From contig NZ_JACHOS010000009.1 in NCBI RefSeq assembly GCF_014199985.1, positions 62,001 to 126,000 on the forward strand: 64,000 nt of DNA, given 5' to 3'. This document shows, one piece after another, positions 21,821 to 30,964 of the stretch (positions are counted from its first letter, which is position 1; every line of letters begins with the position of its first letter). The DNA comes from Methylorubrum rhodesianum (GTDB lineage Bacteria > Pseudomonadota > Alphaproteobacteria > Rhizobiales > Beijerinckiaceae). The notes beneath the pieces are model-generated. The model did no database searches and was not told the DNA's origin. It saw only the letters and a program-made list of their open reading frames with translations. The position numbers were made by a program, and so were the translations under genes.

Positions 21821-22918
21821 CTAGTTCCGCACCGGCTTGGCGCCGATCGACATGCGGAAGATCGTGGTCGGAAACGCGATCTTCGCCGTGCCGCCGTTCA
21901 TCGCCTTGCTGCGGTTCATCTGCGCGGCCGGAATCCACAGCCCGCCCTCCTCGTCGATCCACATCGCGTCACCCCAGACCAGCCGCGGATCCTGCACCAG
22001 CGTGCTCTGGGTGCCGTCGGGCGCAAATTTCAGGATGCGCAGATTGTCGGTGTCGGAGGCGTAGAGGTTGCCGTCAGCATCGATCGCGGTGCCGCCGGTC
22101 GAGACCGTGGCGGCGAACAGCTCGACATGCTTGCCGCGCTCGGTGTCGCTGGCCCCCGCATCGTCGAGCCACTTCGTCTCGATCCGGTAGAGTGGGCCGG
22201 TGCAGGCCTGATAGTAGAACCACTTGCCGTCCGGCGAGACTTCGAGCTGGTCGGCGTGAATCGCGATCGGCTTGTCCTTCGGATCGAGCAGCACCCTGTT
22301 CTCGCCGGTGAGCGGACGCTGCGATACGGTCGAGGGATGTCCGTCGAGCGCGCGCCGCAGCGAACCGTCGTCGAGGTCGAGGACGATGATCCCGGGCTGG
22401 CCGGCATCGGTCAGGTAGACCTTGCGGTTGTGGAAGCGGAAATCGTCGATGAAGCTCTTGTCCGTGGTCGCCCCCTCCAGGGGGAAGACCTTGCGGACCT
22501 TGTTCGCCGAGAGATCGATCTGCACGAGCTTCGGACCGCCGGGCAGCGGCGCCCCGCCGAGTTCGGCCGCCCCCTTGTCGACCACCCAGAGGTCGCCATC
22601 CGGGCCGATGCGGATCGCATTGGCGCCGACGAAGGCCTTTGAGGCGTCGTCACCGGTCTTCCAGCCGTTCCAGGCGGCATCCGGATAGGGCACGGGCCTG
22701 CCGTCGACCCACTCGCCCAGCTCGATCCCCTTGTCCTTCTGCTGGCGCTGGAACGGCGAGAACAGCCGCCCGTCCTTGGACCGGGTAATGCCGTTGAAGA
22801 CGAGGCTTTCGGACTTCAGGACCGGTGTCAGCTCGGCCTGCGCCTGTGCATCGGCCTCCTGGGCCTGCACAGCGCCGGTGCCGAGACACAGCAGCAGGGC
22901 CAACGTCGTCGCTCGCAT
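21821..22918 (-). CDS. Major royal jelly/yellow-family secreted beta-propeller protein
   Basis: The 365-aa protein has a signal peptide (MRATTLALLLCLGTGAVQAQ) and the repeats of the yellow/MRJP six-bladed propeller. Examples are ANAIRIGPDGDLWVVDKGA, SFIDDFRFHNRKVYLTDAG, PGIIVLDLDDGSLRRALDGH, QLEVSPDGKWFYYQACTGPL, and GGTAIDADGNLYASDTDNLR. Bacterial members are periplasmic; substrates are generally unknown. It has no clear partner here and separates DUF2155 from NDUFA12. Confidence 0.82.
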   Translation of the reverse strand: MRATTLALLLCLGTGAVQAQEADAQAQAELTPVLKSESLVFNGITRSKDGRLFSPFQRQQKDKGIELGEWVDGRPVPYPDAAWNGWKTGDDASKAFVGANAIRIGPDGDLWVVDKGAAELGGAPLPGGPKLVQIDLSANKVRKVFPLEGATTDKSFIDDFRFHNRKVYLTDAGQPGIIVLDLDDGSLRRALDGHPSTVSQRPLTGENRVLLDPKDKPIAIHADQLEVSPDGKWFYYQACTGPLYRIETKWLDDAGASDTERGKHVELFAATVSTGGTAIDADGNLYASDTDNLRILKFAPDGTQSTLVQDPRLVWGDAMWIDEEGGLWIPAAQMNRSKAMNGGTAKIAFPTTIFRMSIGAKPVRN

Positions 22919-23063
22919 GGGTCTTGCCCCCTCATCCTTCGATGAAGGGACAAGGCCCGACGCGCCGATCCGTTCACCGGCCCGGCACCCAAGAGGCTGA
23001 CCTCAAGAGGCTACTGACTCAAGAAGCTTCTGCCGTGAAAGGCTTTTGCAGCGAGAGGACGGG

Positions 23064-23480
23064 CTACTCGCCCGGCGTCCAGGGGACGTAGTCGCCGGTG
23101 GCAGCGGGCCGCTGGCCCCAGGAGAGCTGCGAACCCTTCGGCCGGTAGGCGGCCGCCGTGCCGGTGAGGTTCTCCTCGTGGGCCTTCTGCCACTCGCGAG
23201 GCTTGTAATCCTCCTCGCTCGGCGCCGTATCGCCGTTGTGGCAGAGCCATGCGCGCCAGCCCGGCGGCACGCGAGAGGCGTCGGCGTAGCCGTTATAGAC
23301 CACCCAGCGCCGCTCCGAGCCGACCGAGCGGTCGATCAGCGGCCCTTGCGCCTTGTAGTACTTGTTGCCGAGTTCGTCGGAGCCGACGAACGTGCCGCTG
23401 CGGGCGGTGTAGAGCGCGAGCGAGACGGTCTGCCCGTTCCACCACGTGAAGATGCGCAGCAGCGTGTCCTTGAGGGCCAT
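23064..23480 (-). CDS. NDUFA12-family complex I accessory subunit
   Basis: This is the bacterial homologue of the 17.2-kDa accessory subunit of complex I, found in alphaproteobacteria. The 138-aa protein starts MALKDTLLRIFTWWNGQTVS after a near-consensus GGAGGAA ribosome site; upstream in-frame residues are not conserved-looking. Family motifs are FVGSDELGNKYYK, RRWVVYNGYADASRVPPGWR and AWLCHNGDTAP, with the terminal PRRP-like region replaced by PRPAATGDYVPWTPGE-type sequence. It is functionally linked to the nuo operon at the other end of the window. Confidence 0.9.
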   Translation of the reverse strand: MALKDTLLRIFTWWNGQTVSLALYTARSGTFVGSDELGNKYYKAQGPLIDRSVGSERRWVVYNGYADASRVPPGWRAWLCHNGDTAPSEEDYKPREWQKAHEENLTGTAAAYRPKGSQLSWGQRPAATGDYVPWTPGE

Positions 23481-23745
23481 GGTTCCTCCGGCGGGCGACG
23501 GGTCCGCGGGCGCCGTCGCCGGGCCGTTATGGTCGTCACGCGCGCGCGAGTCCAGCGCCCTGCGGCGCTGTCGCATTTTCGGCACGCCGAGACCGCCTCG
23601 TGCGGCCGTTAACCTTATCAAACCGGCCGGTGAGGCTTCCGGGCTCGGCCCTGCCTGTGAATCGAAAAAATTTCCCGCACGATTCATTGAGGCCGAAAGG
23701 CCACTTAGCGACACGCCTCGGATATCCACAGGTTTATGGCGCAGA

Positions 23746-23761
23746 ACACAACATCTAGCGC
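23746..23761 (+). promoter_or_regulatory. Candidate NrdR box
   Basis: ACACAACATCTAGCGC agrees with the NrdR consensus acaCwAtATaTwGtgt, as I remember it, at 12 of 16 positions, including the central CwA-AT-TwG core. NrdR represses ribonucleotide reductase operons. It sits 27 nt upstream of a TTGACG hexamer. A second box at helical spacing, typical of NrdR sites, is not convincing. Confidence 0.5.
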
Positions 23762-23787
23762 GGAACACGGGTAGCCGGCACTAGTTA

Positions 23788-23817
23788 TTGACGCAGATGG
23801 CCGCCCGGACGTAAGGT
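23788..23817 (+). promoter_or_regulatory. Possible promoter of the RNR gene
   Basis: TTGACG (23788-23793), an 18-nt spacer and TAAGGT (23812-23817) make a plausible sigma70-type promoter, with a leader of about 180 nt before the start codon. Confidence 0.4.
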
Positions 23818-24001
23818 TCGGGCATCGCTTCGGACGGCTCGGCGGGGTTTGGCAAAGACCCTGTTTCCGCATGACGGACAGTCCTCCCACCTGACGGGAT
23901 GAGGGGGACATGGACCGGCCGGGGCAAGTTCCGGCTTTTCATCCAAGCATCGCGGCGCGCGCCGCGGCACGGGGCCGCTTGGCTCCGAGGGAGAGGGATT
24001 C

Positions 24002-27000
24002 ATGCGGTTCGAGCGGCGCTACACCACGGCAGGCCAGTCTCCCTACGCGTCCATCACCTTCCGCAAGGCGGTGAGTGAGATCCGCAACCCGGACGGCTCG
24101 ATCGTCTTCCGGCTCGACGGCATCTCCGTGCCCGAGAGCTGGAGCCAGGTTGCCGCCGACGTTCTGGCCCAGAAGTACTTCCGCAAGGCCGGCGTCCCGG
24201 CCCGCCTGAAGCGGGTCGAGGAGAACAGCGTTCCCTCCTTCCTGTGGCGCTCGGTGCCGGACGAGGCCGCGCTCAGCGCGCTGCCCGAGGAGGAGCGCTA
24301 CGTCTCCGAGATCTCCTCGACCCAGGTTTTCGACCGGCTCGCCGGCTGCTGGACCTACTGGGGCTGGAAGGGGGGCTACTTCTCCTCGGAAGACGACGCC
24401 TCGGCCTTCATGGACGAGTTGCGCTTCATGCTCGCCCGCCAGATGGTGGCGCCGAACTCGCCGCAATGGTTCAACACCGGACTGCACTGGGCCTACGGCA
24501 TCGACGGCCCGAGCCAGGGCCATTTCTACTGCGACCCGAAGACCGGCGCGCTGACGAAGTCGGCGACCGCCTACGAGCACCCGCAGCCGCATGCCTGCTT
24601 CATCCAGTCGGTGCAGGACGACCTCGTCAACGAGGGCGGCATCATGGACCTGTGGGTGCGTGAGGCCCGCCTGTTCAAGTACGGCTCCGGCACCGGCTCC
24701 AACTTCTCGATGCTGCGCGCTGAGAACGAAAAACTCGGCGGCGGCGGCAAGTCGTCGGGGCTGATGTCCTTCCTCAAGATCGGCGACCGGGCGGCGGGCG
24801 CGATCAAGTCCGGCGGCACAACCCGGCGCGCCGCCAAGATGGTGATCGTCGATATCGATCACCCCGACATCGAGGCCTTCATCGACTGGAAGGTGAAGGA
24901 GGAGCAGAAGGTCGCCGCGCTGGTGACCGGCTCGAAGGTCGTCTCGAAGCACCTCACCCTGGTGATGAAGGCCTGCACCCAGTGCGAGGCCGAGGGCGAC
25001 GCCTGCTTCGACCCGGAGCGGAACCCGGCGCTGAAGCGCGAGATCAAGGCCGCCCGCAAGGCGATGGTGCCGGATGCCTACATCAAGCGCGTGGTGCAGT
25101 TCGCCCGCCAGGGCTTCACCAAGATCGAGTTCCCCGTCTACGACACCGACTGGGATTCCGAGGCCTACCTCACGGTGGCCGGTCAGAACTCCAACAACTC
25201 GGTCTCGCTGACCGACACATTCCTGCGCGCCGTCGAGACCGACGACGATTGGAGCCTGACCTCGCGCACCACGGGCAAGGTCACCAAGACCGTGAAGGCG
25301 CGCGAGCTGTGGGAGAAGATCGGTGAGGCCGCCTGGGCGTCCGCCGATCCGGGCCTGCACTTCAACACCACGATGAACGACTGGCACACCTGCCCGACCG
25401 GCGGGCGGATCCGGGCCTCGAACCCGTGCTCCGAGTACATGTTCCTCGACGACACGGCCTGCAATCTCGCCAGCGCCAACCTGCTGACGATGTACGACCG
25501 GCAGTCGAAGCATTTCGACGTCGAGGCCTTCGAGCACCTCAACCGGCTCTGGACGGTGGTGCTCGAGATCTCGGTGATGATGGCGCAGTTCCCCTCGAAA
25601 GAGATCGCCGAGCTTTCCTACAAGTACCGCACGCTCGGCCTCGGCTACGCCAATATCGGTGGCCTGCTGATGACCATGGGCCTGCCCTACGACTCGGATC
25701 AGGGCCGGGCGCTGGCCGGTGCGCTCACCGCGATCATGACGGGCGTGGCCTACGCCACCTCCGCCGAGATGGCGGCCGAGCTCGGCACCTTCGAGGCGTA
25801 CCCCGAGAACGCCGATCACATGCTGCGGGTGATCCGCAACCACCGCCGCGCCGCCCATGGCGAGGCCGCCGGCTACGAGGGCCTCAACGTCGCCCCCGTG
25901 CCGCTCGACCACGCCAACATCCCTCAGGCCGATATCGGCGCCCATGCCCGCGCCGCCTGGGACCGCGCGCTGTCGCTCGGTGAAGCGCACGGCTACCGCA
26001 ACGCGCAGGCCACGGTGATCGCGCCGACGGGCACGATCGGCCTCGTGATGGATTGCGACACCACCGGCATCGAGCCCGACTTCGCGCTGGTGAAGTTCAA
26101 GAAGCTCGCCGGCGGCGGCTACTTCAAGATCATCAACCAAGCGGCCCCCGACGCCCTGCGGGCGCTCGGCTACCGCGAGGCCGAAATCGCCGAGATCGAG
26201 GCCTACGCCGTCGGCCACGGCTCGATGGGTCAAGCCCCGGCGATCAACCCCGGCAGCCTGCGCGCCAAGGGCTTCACCGATGAGAAGATCGCGGCGGTGG
26301 AAGCGGGTCTGAAGTCGGCCTTCGACATCAAGTTCGTGTTCAACCGCTGGACGCTCGGCGACGACTTCTTGAAGGACACCCTCAAGGTGCCCGCCGAGAA
26401 GCTGGCCGACCCCACTTTCGAACTCCTCCCGTTCCTCGGCTTCACCAAGAAGGAGATCGAAGCCGCCAACACCCATGTCTGCGGGGCGATGACGCTGGAG
26501 GGCGCGCCGCATCTCAAGCATGAGCACTACGCGGTGTTCGATTGCGCCAACCCGTGCGGCCGCACCGGCAAGCGCTACCTCTCGGTCGAGAGCCACATCC
26601 GCATGATGGCGGCGGCGCAGCCCTTCATCTCGGGGGCGATCTCCAAGACCATCAACATGCCCAACGACGCCACGGTCGAGGATTGCAAGGCGGCCTACCT
26701 GCTGTCCTGGCGCCTCGCGCTGAAGGCCAACGCCCTCTACCGCGACGGCTCCAAGCTGTCGCAGCCCCTCAACGCCGCGCTGATCGCGGACGACGAGGAC
26801 GAGGCGGAGGACGCGCTCGAGGCGATCATCCAGGCGCCGGCCGCGGCCAAGGCGGCGGCGGCGGCGGAGAAGATCGTCGAGCGGGTGATCGAGCGCGTGG
26901 AACGCATTCGGTCGCGTGAAAAGATGCCGGACCGCCGCAAGGGCTACACCCAGAAGGCGGTGGTGGGCGGACACAAGGTCTATCTGCGCACCGGCGAGTA

Positions 27001-27733
27001 CGACGACGGGCGGCTCGGCGAGATCTTCATCGACATGCACAAGGAAGGCGCCACCTTCCGCAGCCTGATGAACAACTTCGCCATCGCGATCTCTCTCGGC
27101 CTCCAGTACGGCGTGCCGCTGGAGGAATACGTCGAGGCCTTCACCTTTACCCGCTTCGAGCCGGCGGGCTTCGTGCAGGGCAACGACGCGATCAAGAACG
27201 CGACCTCGCTGCTCGACTACGTGTTCCGCGAACTGGCGGTGTCCTATCTCGGTCGGACCGATCTCGCCCACGTCAACCCGTCCGAGATCGGCGGCACGGT
27301 GCTCGGCGGCGGCGAAGGCGACACCACCCGCGAATCCGGCAAGCCGACACCGGCGGCCTCGGCGATCGTTTCCCGCGGTCTGCTGCGGGGGTCGGCCGAC
27401 CGGCTCACCCTGATCCAGGGCGGTCCGGGGGGCGCCACGACGGGCGTCGGCGCAGCGGCGACGGGCCAGTCGGCGCCTGCGGGCGGGACGGTCCATGCCG
27501 TGCGCGGCGCCACCGCCCTGAAGGCGGAGCCGCAGAGCGTCGGCAGCATCGAGACGCTGCCCTTCGCCAAGCCGGAATCGAAGGCGGAACGCAGCGTCGC
27601 GGATCGACGGGCCGAGGCGAAGATGAAGGGCTATGTCGGCGAGGCCTGCCCGGAATGCGCGAACTTCACGTTGGTCCGCAACGGCACCTGCCTGAAGTGC
27701 GACACCTGCGGGTCCACAACAGGGTGCTCGTGA
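24002..27733 (+). CDS. nrdJ: Vitamin B12-dependent ribonucleotide reductase (class II)
   Basis: This enzyme reduces ribonucleotides to deoxyribonucleotides using adenosylcobalamin instead of a metal/tyrosyl radical subunit, so it works with or without oxygen. The 1243-aa protein has the family N-terminus ([20 protein letters not shown]) and substrate-site segments ([36 protein letters not shown]). The active-site Asn/Cys/Glu motif is [20 protein letters not shown], followed by a conserved [20 protein letters not shown] block. A C-terminal zinc-ribbon-like cysteine cluster ([20 protein letters not shown]) is the usual tail of these long alphaproteobacterial NrdJ proteins. GAGGGAGAGGG precedes the ATG. 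It is the last core gene before the island. Confidence 0.96.
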   Translation: MRFERRYTTAGQSPYASITFRKAVSEIRNPDGSIVFRLDGISVPESWSQVAADVLAQKYFRKAGVPARLKRVEENSVPSFLWRSVPDEAALSALPEEERYVSEISSTQVFDRLAGCWTYWGWKGGYFSSEDDASAFMDELRFMLARQMVAPNSPQWFNTGLHWAYGIDGPSQGHFYCDPKTGALTKSATAYEHPQPHACFIQSVQDDLVNEGGIMDLWVREARLFKYGSGTGSNFSMLRAENEKLGGGGKSSGLMSFLKIGDRAAGAIKSGGTTRRAAKMVIVDIDHPDIEAFIDWKVKEEQKVAALVTGSKVVSKHLTLVMKACTQCEAEGDACFDPERNPALKREIKAARKAMVPDAYIKRVVQFARQGFTKIEFPVYDTDWDSEAYLTVAGQNSNNSVSLTDTFLRAVETDDDWSLTSRTTGKVTKTVKARELWEKIGEAAWASADPGLHFNTTMNDWHTCPTGGRIRASNPCSEYMFLDDTACNLASANLLTMYDRQSKHFDVEAFEHLNRLWTVVLEISVMMAQFPSKEIAELSYKYRTLGLGYANIGGLLMTMGLPYDSDQGRALAGALTAIMTGVAYATSAEMAAELGTFEAYPENADHMLRVIRNHRRAAHGEAAGYEGLNVAPVPLDHANIPQADIGAHARAAWDRALSLGEAHGYRNAQATVIAPTGTIGLVMDCDTTGIEPDFALVKFKKLAGGGYFKIINQAAPDALRALGYREAEIAEIEAYAVGHGSMGQAPAINPGSLRAKGFTDEKIAAVEAGLKSAFDIKFVFNRWTLGDDFLKDTLKVPAEKLADPTFELLPFLGFTKKEIEAANTHVCGAMTLEGAPHLKHEHYAVFDCANPCGRTGKRYLSVESHIRMMAAAQPFISGAISKTINMPNDATVEDCKAAYLLSWRLALKANALYRDGSKLSQPLNAALIADDEDEAEDALEAIIQAPAAAKAAAAAEKIVERVIERVERIRSREKMPDRRKGYTQKAVVGGHKVYLRTGEYDDGRLGEIFIDMHKEGATFRSLMNNFAIAISLGLQYGVPLEEYVEAFTFTRFEPAGFVQGNDAIKNATSLLDYVFRELAVSYLGRTDLAHVNPSEIGGTVLGGGEGDTTRESGKPTPAASAIVSRGLLRGSADRLTLIQGGPGGATTGVGAAATGQSAPAGGTVHAVRGATALKAEPQSVGSIETLPFAKPESKAERSVADRRAEAKMKGYVGEACPECANFTLVRNGTCLKCDTCGSTTGCS

Positions 27734-27863
27734 TTATTCCGTAGACACGATGTTGTGAGAGAACCCGAGGTTTGTCAGTTTTCACGGGAAGTGTGTCAGC
27801 TACGGGAAGTGAAGGGTGTCCGCGGCGACCATAGCCAGGCAGGTCTCCCAACCCTGACGGCTA

Positions 27864-27895
27864 GAACCTGCGGCAACCACAAGAGCCGCAGGTTC
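27864..27895 (+). terminator. 11-bp perfect hairpin after nrdJ
   Basis: GAACCTGCGGC (27864-27874) and GCCGCAGGTTC (27885-27895) are exact complements around a 10-nt loop, followed by CAAAATTA. It lies 130 nt after nrdJ. It may be the nrdJ terminator or mark the island edge. Confidence 0.5.
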
Positions 27896-28004
27896 CAAAA
27901 TTAGGGCCCATCGCGCATTTGACGCTCTGAGCATGCATTAATCCAGCGGGACACATAAATTTCCGCCCGCTTTCCGCGCATCTGCAAGTATTTAATCCAA
28001 AATC

Positions 28005-28031
28005 CAAGGTCGCCCATTTAGGGCGACCTTG
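28005..28031. terminator. 11-bp perfect hairpin ahead of the CBASS operon
   Basis: CAAGGTCGCCC (28005-28015) and GGGCGACCTTG (28021-28031) pair around ATTTA. On the minus strand the tail reads GATTTTGGATTAAA, so it is a better terminator in that direction; on the plus strand it would insulate or attenuate transcription entering the CBASS operon. Confidence 0.5.
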
Positions 28032-28160
28032 AAAACAACAAAGAACAAACCGTGAAAGCTTGGCTATAGAGCCGCACGCAGTAGGAGGCGAAAAGTCCCA
28101 TCGTCCTCGCACTCCGACAAGCGAGCATTAAGGCTAATTATAAACCCTAAGGAGAAGAAA

Positions 28161-29048
28161 GTGGAAACACCGAAAGGTATTCACTGCATCCGCCAGCTAC
28201 CCGACAATGATTTGAGTCAGCTGTGGGACTCGATCATCATCGACCCCGAGACGAAACGACAGCTGCACGCTCAGGCCGTTCTAAATTTCACGGTTAGGAG
28301 GAAGATCTCGCGCACAGTTCTTCCCCTGCACGGCATCATTCTTCTAGTTGGACAACCGGGTACTGGGAAGACGTCGCTGGCGAGAGGGCTGGCCAACCGC
28401 GTCGCCCAGTCTTTCGGAGGCGCCAAGATCAAGCTGCTTGAGGTCGACCCGCACGTGCTCGGCAGCTCGGCTATGGGCAAAACGCAGAAGGCCGTCTCCG
28501 AACTTTTCTCGCAAACCATCGCAGAAGCCGCGATGGCAGGTCCGATCATCGTCCTGTTGGATGAGGTCGAGACCCTTGCAACCGATCGCACCAAGCTCAG
28601 TCTGGACGCGAATCCGGTCGACATCCACCGTGCGACCGATGCTGTGCTCACCCAGCTTGACGACCTAGCGGAGAGATACCCGGACATCCTCTTCGTTGCC
28701 ACAAGCAACTTTCCGGATGCGGTTGACGCCGCCTTCTCGTCCCGGTGCGACCTCATCTTAGAGGTGCCTCTACCGAACGCTGACGCTTGCAAGCAAATCC
28801 TAAAGGACTGTCTCACGCGGATCGGCGCGGCTTACCCGACCATCGGCTCAATTGCCGCCTCTCCGCTCTTCTCCCGATGCGCTGCGGAATGCGTCGGATT
28901 GGACGGTCGCGCCATTCGAAAGACGGTCGCCAATGCCATGGCTGCCACCGTTGAGACAGCGGCAAACCCGAACTTGATGTCAGCGGACATGCTGCTCGAA
29001 GCCCTCAAGGCAGCCAAGGCTAACCGCAGAAAGGGAGGCGCTCGATGA
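28161..29048 (+). CDS. cap6: CBASS TRIP13/Pch2-like AAA ATPase
   Basis: In type III CBASS this ATPase opens closed HORMA proteins, resetting the switch that activates the CD-NTase. The 295-aa protein is a single AAA module with a short N-terminal part. Walker A is GQPGTGKT (residues 64-71), Walker B is IIVLLDEVE (D134, E135), sensor 1 is FVATSNF and the arginine finger region is SSRCDLILEVPLP, all in the Pch2/TRIP13 style. The start is a GTG preceded by AAGGAGAAG. Its stop overlaps the next start (ATGA), and it is first in a five-gene unit on the plus strand. That it belongs to CBASS follows from the neighbours as well as the family. Confidence 0.88.
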   Translation: METPKGIHCIRQLPDNDLSQLWDSIIIDPETKRQLHAQAVLNFTVRRKISRTVLPLHGIILLVGQPGTGKTSLARGLANRVAQSFGGAKIKLLEVDPHVLGSSAMGKTQKAVSELFSQTIAEAAMAGPIIVLLDEVETLATDRTKLSLDANPVDIHRATDAVLTQLDDLAERYPDILFVATSNFPDAVDAAFSSRCDLILEVPLPNADACKQILKDCLTRIGAAYPTIGSIAASPLFSRCAAECVGLDGRAIRKTVANAMAATVETAANPNLMSADMLLEALKAAKANRRKGGAR

Positions 29049-29518
29049 GTTCGGTGGTGAGACGCACCATCCGCAGCACTCCCTACCGCGACGCCCGGGA
29101 AACATGGGAACTGATCATCACAATCCTGACCGCCGGCGGGGCTCCGGAAGCCAGGACCGAGATGAGTTCCGTGACAGGTATCGTCGCGAGCATCATCGCG
29201 GATCATTGCCCACAGAACGCTCCGATCATTGCGACGTGCGAGGGGCCCAGGACGCGGTTCTACTGCCTGTACGACGACGATGCCCTGGAGGCCGATACCT
29301 ACAACGAATCTGGCCTGTCGCACGATGCGACGAAGGGTGATTGGAGGGTCTCGATCCCTTGTCAGGACGAAGATCTGACCTGGGTCCAGGCAGCCCTCAA
29401 GGAGAAGACCTCCCGGATCACCGCCCGGAACGAGGCCGATGATGTAACGCCTGAAAAGTCCGAGAAGGCTGAGGCAAGCGAGGGTTTGGTCCTGAACCTG
29501 AAAGGTCTCCTCGGATGA
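29045..29518 (+). CDS. Second HORMA-like CBASS protein with a tail that may be a closure motif
   Basis: The 157-aa product lies between the TRIP13-like ATPase and the HORMA gene, overlapping both by 4 nt (ATGA). It resembles the second, divergent HORMA-type protein present in some type III CBASS operons such as that of Pseudomonas aeruginosa ATCC 27853. Visible parts are a globular region ([60 protein letters not shown]) to about residue 127. A charged linker follows ([18 protein letters not shown]), then a hydrophobic end [11 protein letters not shown]. By analogy that end may be the peptide embraced by the HORMA protein. The family call is from context and partial recognition. Confidence 0.6.
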   Translation: MSSVVRRTIRSTPYRDARETWELIITILTAGGAPEARTEMSSVTGIVASIIADHCPQNAPIIATCEGPRTRFYCLYDDDALEADTYNESGLSHDATKGDWRVSIPCQDEDLTWVQAALKEKTSRITARNEADDVTPEKSEKAEASEGLVLNLKGLLG

Positions 29519-30018
29519 CGACATCGGTCACTGTCAACACCTACACGAATTCTGTCACCTACGTCGCCGACAACATTCAAAGGACCCTCAAGGATATTAT
29601 CCGTCTGAGCGGTCTCAATCCGCAAAACTTCATCAACAACTGGGAGTTAAACAACCGTGGCTTACGAACTTGGCTCGAAACCAAAGATCTGGAAACAGTT
29701 GTCCTAGAAATCTACAATCCGATTTCTGGAGCGCTGATTATACGATGGGACATCGACATCGTCTACGGCTGGTCGAGCGGTGAAGGCAACTTCTGGACTG
29801 ATACAGAACAGCTGAAATACGCGATCCGAAAGGCCGGCGTAGCGCCCGAGAACGCAAGCTACAGCCTGATTCTCAGGTGCAAGCCGAACCGCCCCAACGT
29901 CGACGGGTGGTCGTCGTGCAGCATGCGATCAACGGACGGGATGGTTCGCCAAAGTCTAGGCTCCACCGTCGAGCATTACGGATTAGGTGCAAACAGTGCA
30001 TATTGGAGAAGGATCTGA
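29515..30018 (+). CDS. cap7: CBASS HORMA-domain protein
   Basis: Bacterial HORMA proteins bind a short peptide by a safety-belt change and, when closed, activate the partner CD-NTase. The 167-aa protein fits the bacterial HORMA family: [20 protein letters not shown], a Trp/Leu-rich helix ([20 protein letters not shown]), the central sheet ([20 protein letters not shown]) and a C-terminal safety-belt region with [20 protein letters not shown] and a final AYWRRI. It overlaps the upstream gene (ATGA) and its TGA shares a base with the CD-NTase start (TGATG). Tight coupling to the cyclase gene is typical of type III CBASS. Confidence 0.82.
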   Translation: MTTSVTVNTYTNSVTYVADNIQRTLKDIIRLSGLNPQNFINNWELNNRGLRTWLETKDLETVVLEIYNPISGALIIRWDIDIVYGWSSGEGNFWTDTEQLKYAIRKAGVAPENASYSLILRCKPNRPNVDGWSSCSMRSTDGMVRQSLGSTVEHYGLGANSAYWRRI

Positions 30019-30917
30019 TGCTCAGCGTAGACGAAGCGTTTCGAAAATTCAAAAGCCGGCTTGAATTGAACGATAAGGAGCAAGCCAACGCATCAGCCCG
30101 CCAGAAGGAGGTCCGCGAATACATCGAAACCAAGTTCAAGATTGACCGCAGCTTTCTGACAGGCTCCTACGCGCGCTGGACGAAGACCAAGCCGCTCAAG
30201 GATGTCGACATCTTCTTTGTCTTAAAGACATCGGAGAAGCACTACCGAGACAAGGCGCCGGCGGTCATACTTGATGATTTCCACTCCGCATTGGTCGAGA
30301 AGTACGGCAGCAGCAACGCAAAACGGCAAAATCGCTCAATCAACGTAGACTTCGGCGTAAAGGCCGATGCAGATGATAACACCGACTACCGAGTAATCAG
30401 CCTCGACGTCGTCCCCGCTTTCGACAAGAATAATGACTTTGAGATACCCGACGACACGCTTGGAAGGTGGATCGGCACCAATCCGCAGACTCACGCAAAG
30501 AAAGCCGTGGAAGCGCATCAAGCCTTTGACTGTGAATGGAAGGGCTTGGTCCGGATGATTAAATACTGGAACAACAATCCCAGGCATGGTGAGAAGCCGG
30601 TGAAGCCCTCCTTCTTACTGGAGGTCATGAGCCTGCAGTGCCTTCACGTCCCGTGGGGCGGCAATTTCGATAGAGAGATCCAGGGATTGTTTTCGACCCT
30701 GGCAGACCGGATCCATGAGACGTGGCCGGACCCCGCGGGCCTCGGGCCTCCGATCAGCGACGGCATGGATACCACTCGCAAGGATAGGGCAGCGAAACTT
30801 CTCCACGAGGCGAGCCGAGAAGCCAGTTCGGCAATCCACCTAACACGGCGGGGTCAGAATGGTGAGGCCCTCAAGGCTTGGCGAGCATTATTTGGACCGA
30901 AGTTCCCGCTGTCCTGA
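30018..30917 (+). CDS. CBASS CD-NTase (cGAS/DncV-like nucleotidyltransferase)
   Basis: This enzyme makes the cyclic nucleotide signal of CBASS. The 299-aa protein has the nucleotidyltransferase signature G49-S50 in [20 protein letters not shown], with D62 and D64 as the first two metal ligands, and D130 in ISLDVVPAF as the third. A helical C-terminal domain follows ([11 protein letters not shown]). The sequence looks like clade C or D enzymes, the ones usually paired with HORMA and TRIP13, but I cannot fix the clade or the product by eye. A longer in-frame reading exists upstream; the ATG at 30018 is chosen because it overlaps the HORMA stop and begins the conserved N-terminal helix. Confidence 0.9.
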   Translation: MLSVDEAFRKFKSRLELNDKEQANASARQKEVREYIETKFKIDRSFLTGSYARWTKTKPLKDVDIFFVLKTSEKHYRDKAPAVILDDFHSALVEKYGSSNAKRQNRSINVDFGVKADADDNTDYRVISLDVVPAFDKNNDFEIPDDTLGRWIGTNPQTHAKKAVEAHQAFDCEWKGLVRMIKYWNNNPRHGEKPVKPSFLLEVMSLQCLHVPWGGNFDREIQGLFSTLADRIHETWPDPAGLGPPISDGMDTTRKDRAAKLLHEASREASSAIHLTRRGQNGEALKAWRALFGPKFPLS

Positions 30918-30964
30918 AACAAGGCGGCACACTGATCCTTTAGCCCTCAATCAAGGAGTAGCCC

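Larger units (their letters stand above)
23481..24001. other. Intergenic region ahead of the B12-dependent RNR gene
   Basis: About 520 bases with no gene that I can support. It contains a candidate NrdR box (23746-23761) and a promoter-like pair (23788-23817). Because the downstream enzyme uses B12, I looked for a cobalamin riboswitch; the B12-box and conserved CCCGC/ACTG blocks are not seen. Confidence 0.55.
27734..28160. other. Island left edge, AT-rich leader of the CBASS operon
   Basis: About 430 bases without a supported gene. It has two strong hairpins (27864-27895 and 28005-28031) and an AT-rich stretch just before the CBASS operon, with TATAAA-like bases near 28140. Short open frames here lack ribosome sites. 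Confidence 0.5.

Noticed and set aside
23817..24001. Possible cobalamin riboswitch ahead of the B12-dependent RNR gene
   Set aside because: Conserved B12-box and surrounding blocks could not be found on the plus strand; the region is GC-rich and structured but not riboswitch-like.
27861..28112. Minus-strand 83-residue Cys-rich frame at the island edge
   Set aside because: It spans both hairpins, has no ribosome site and looks like chance coding.
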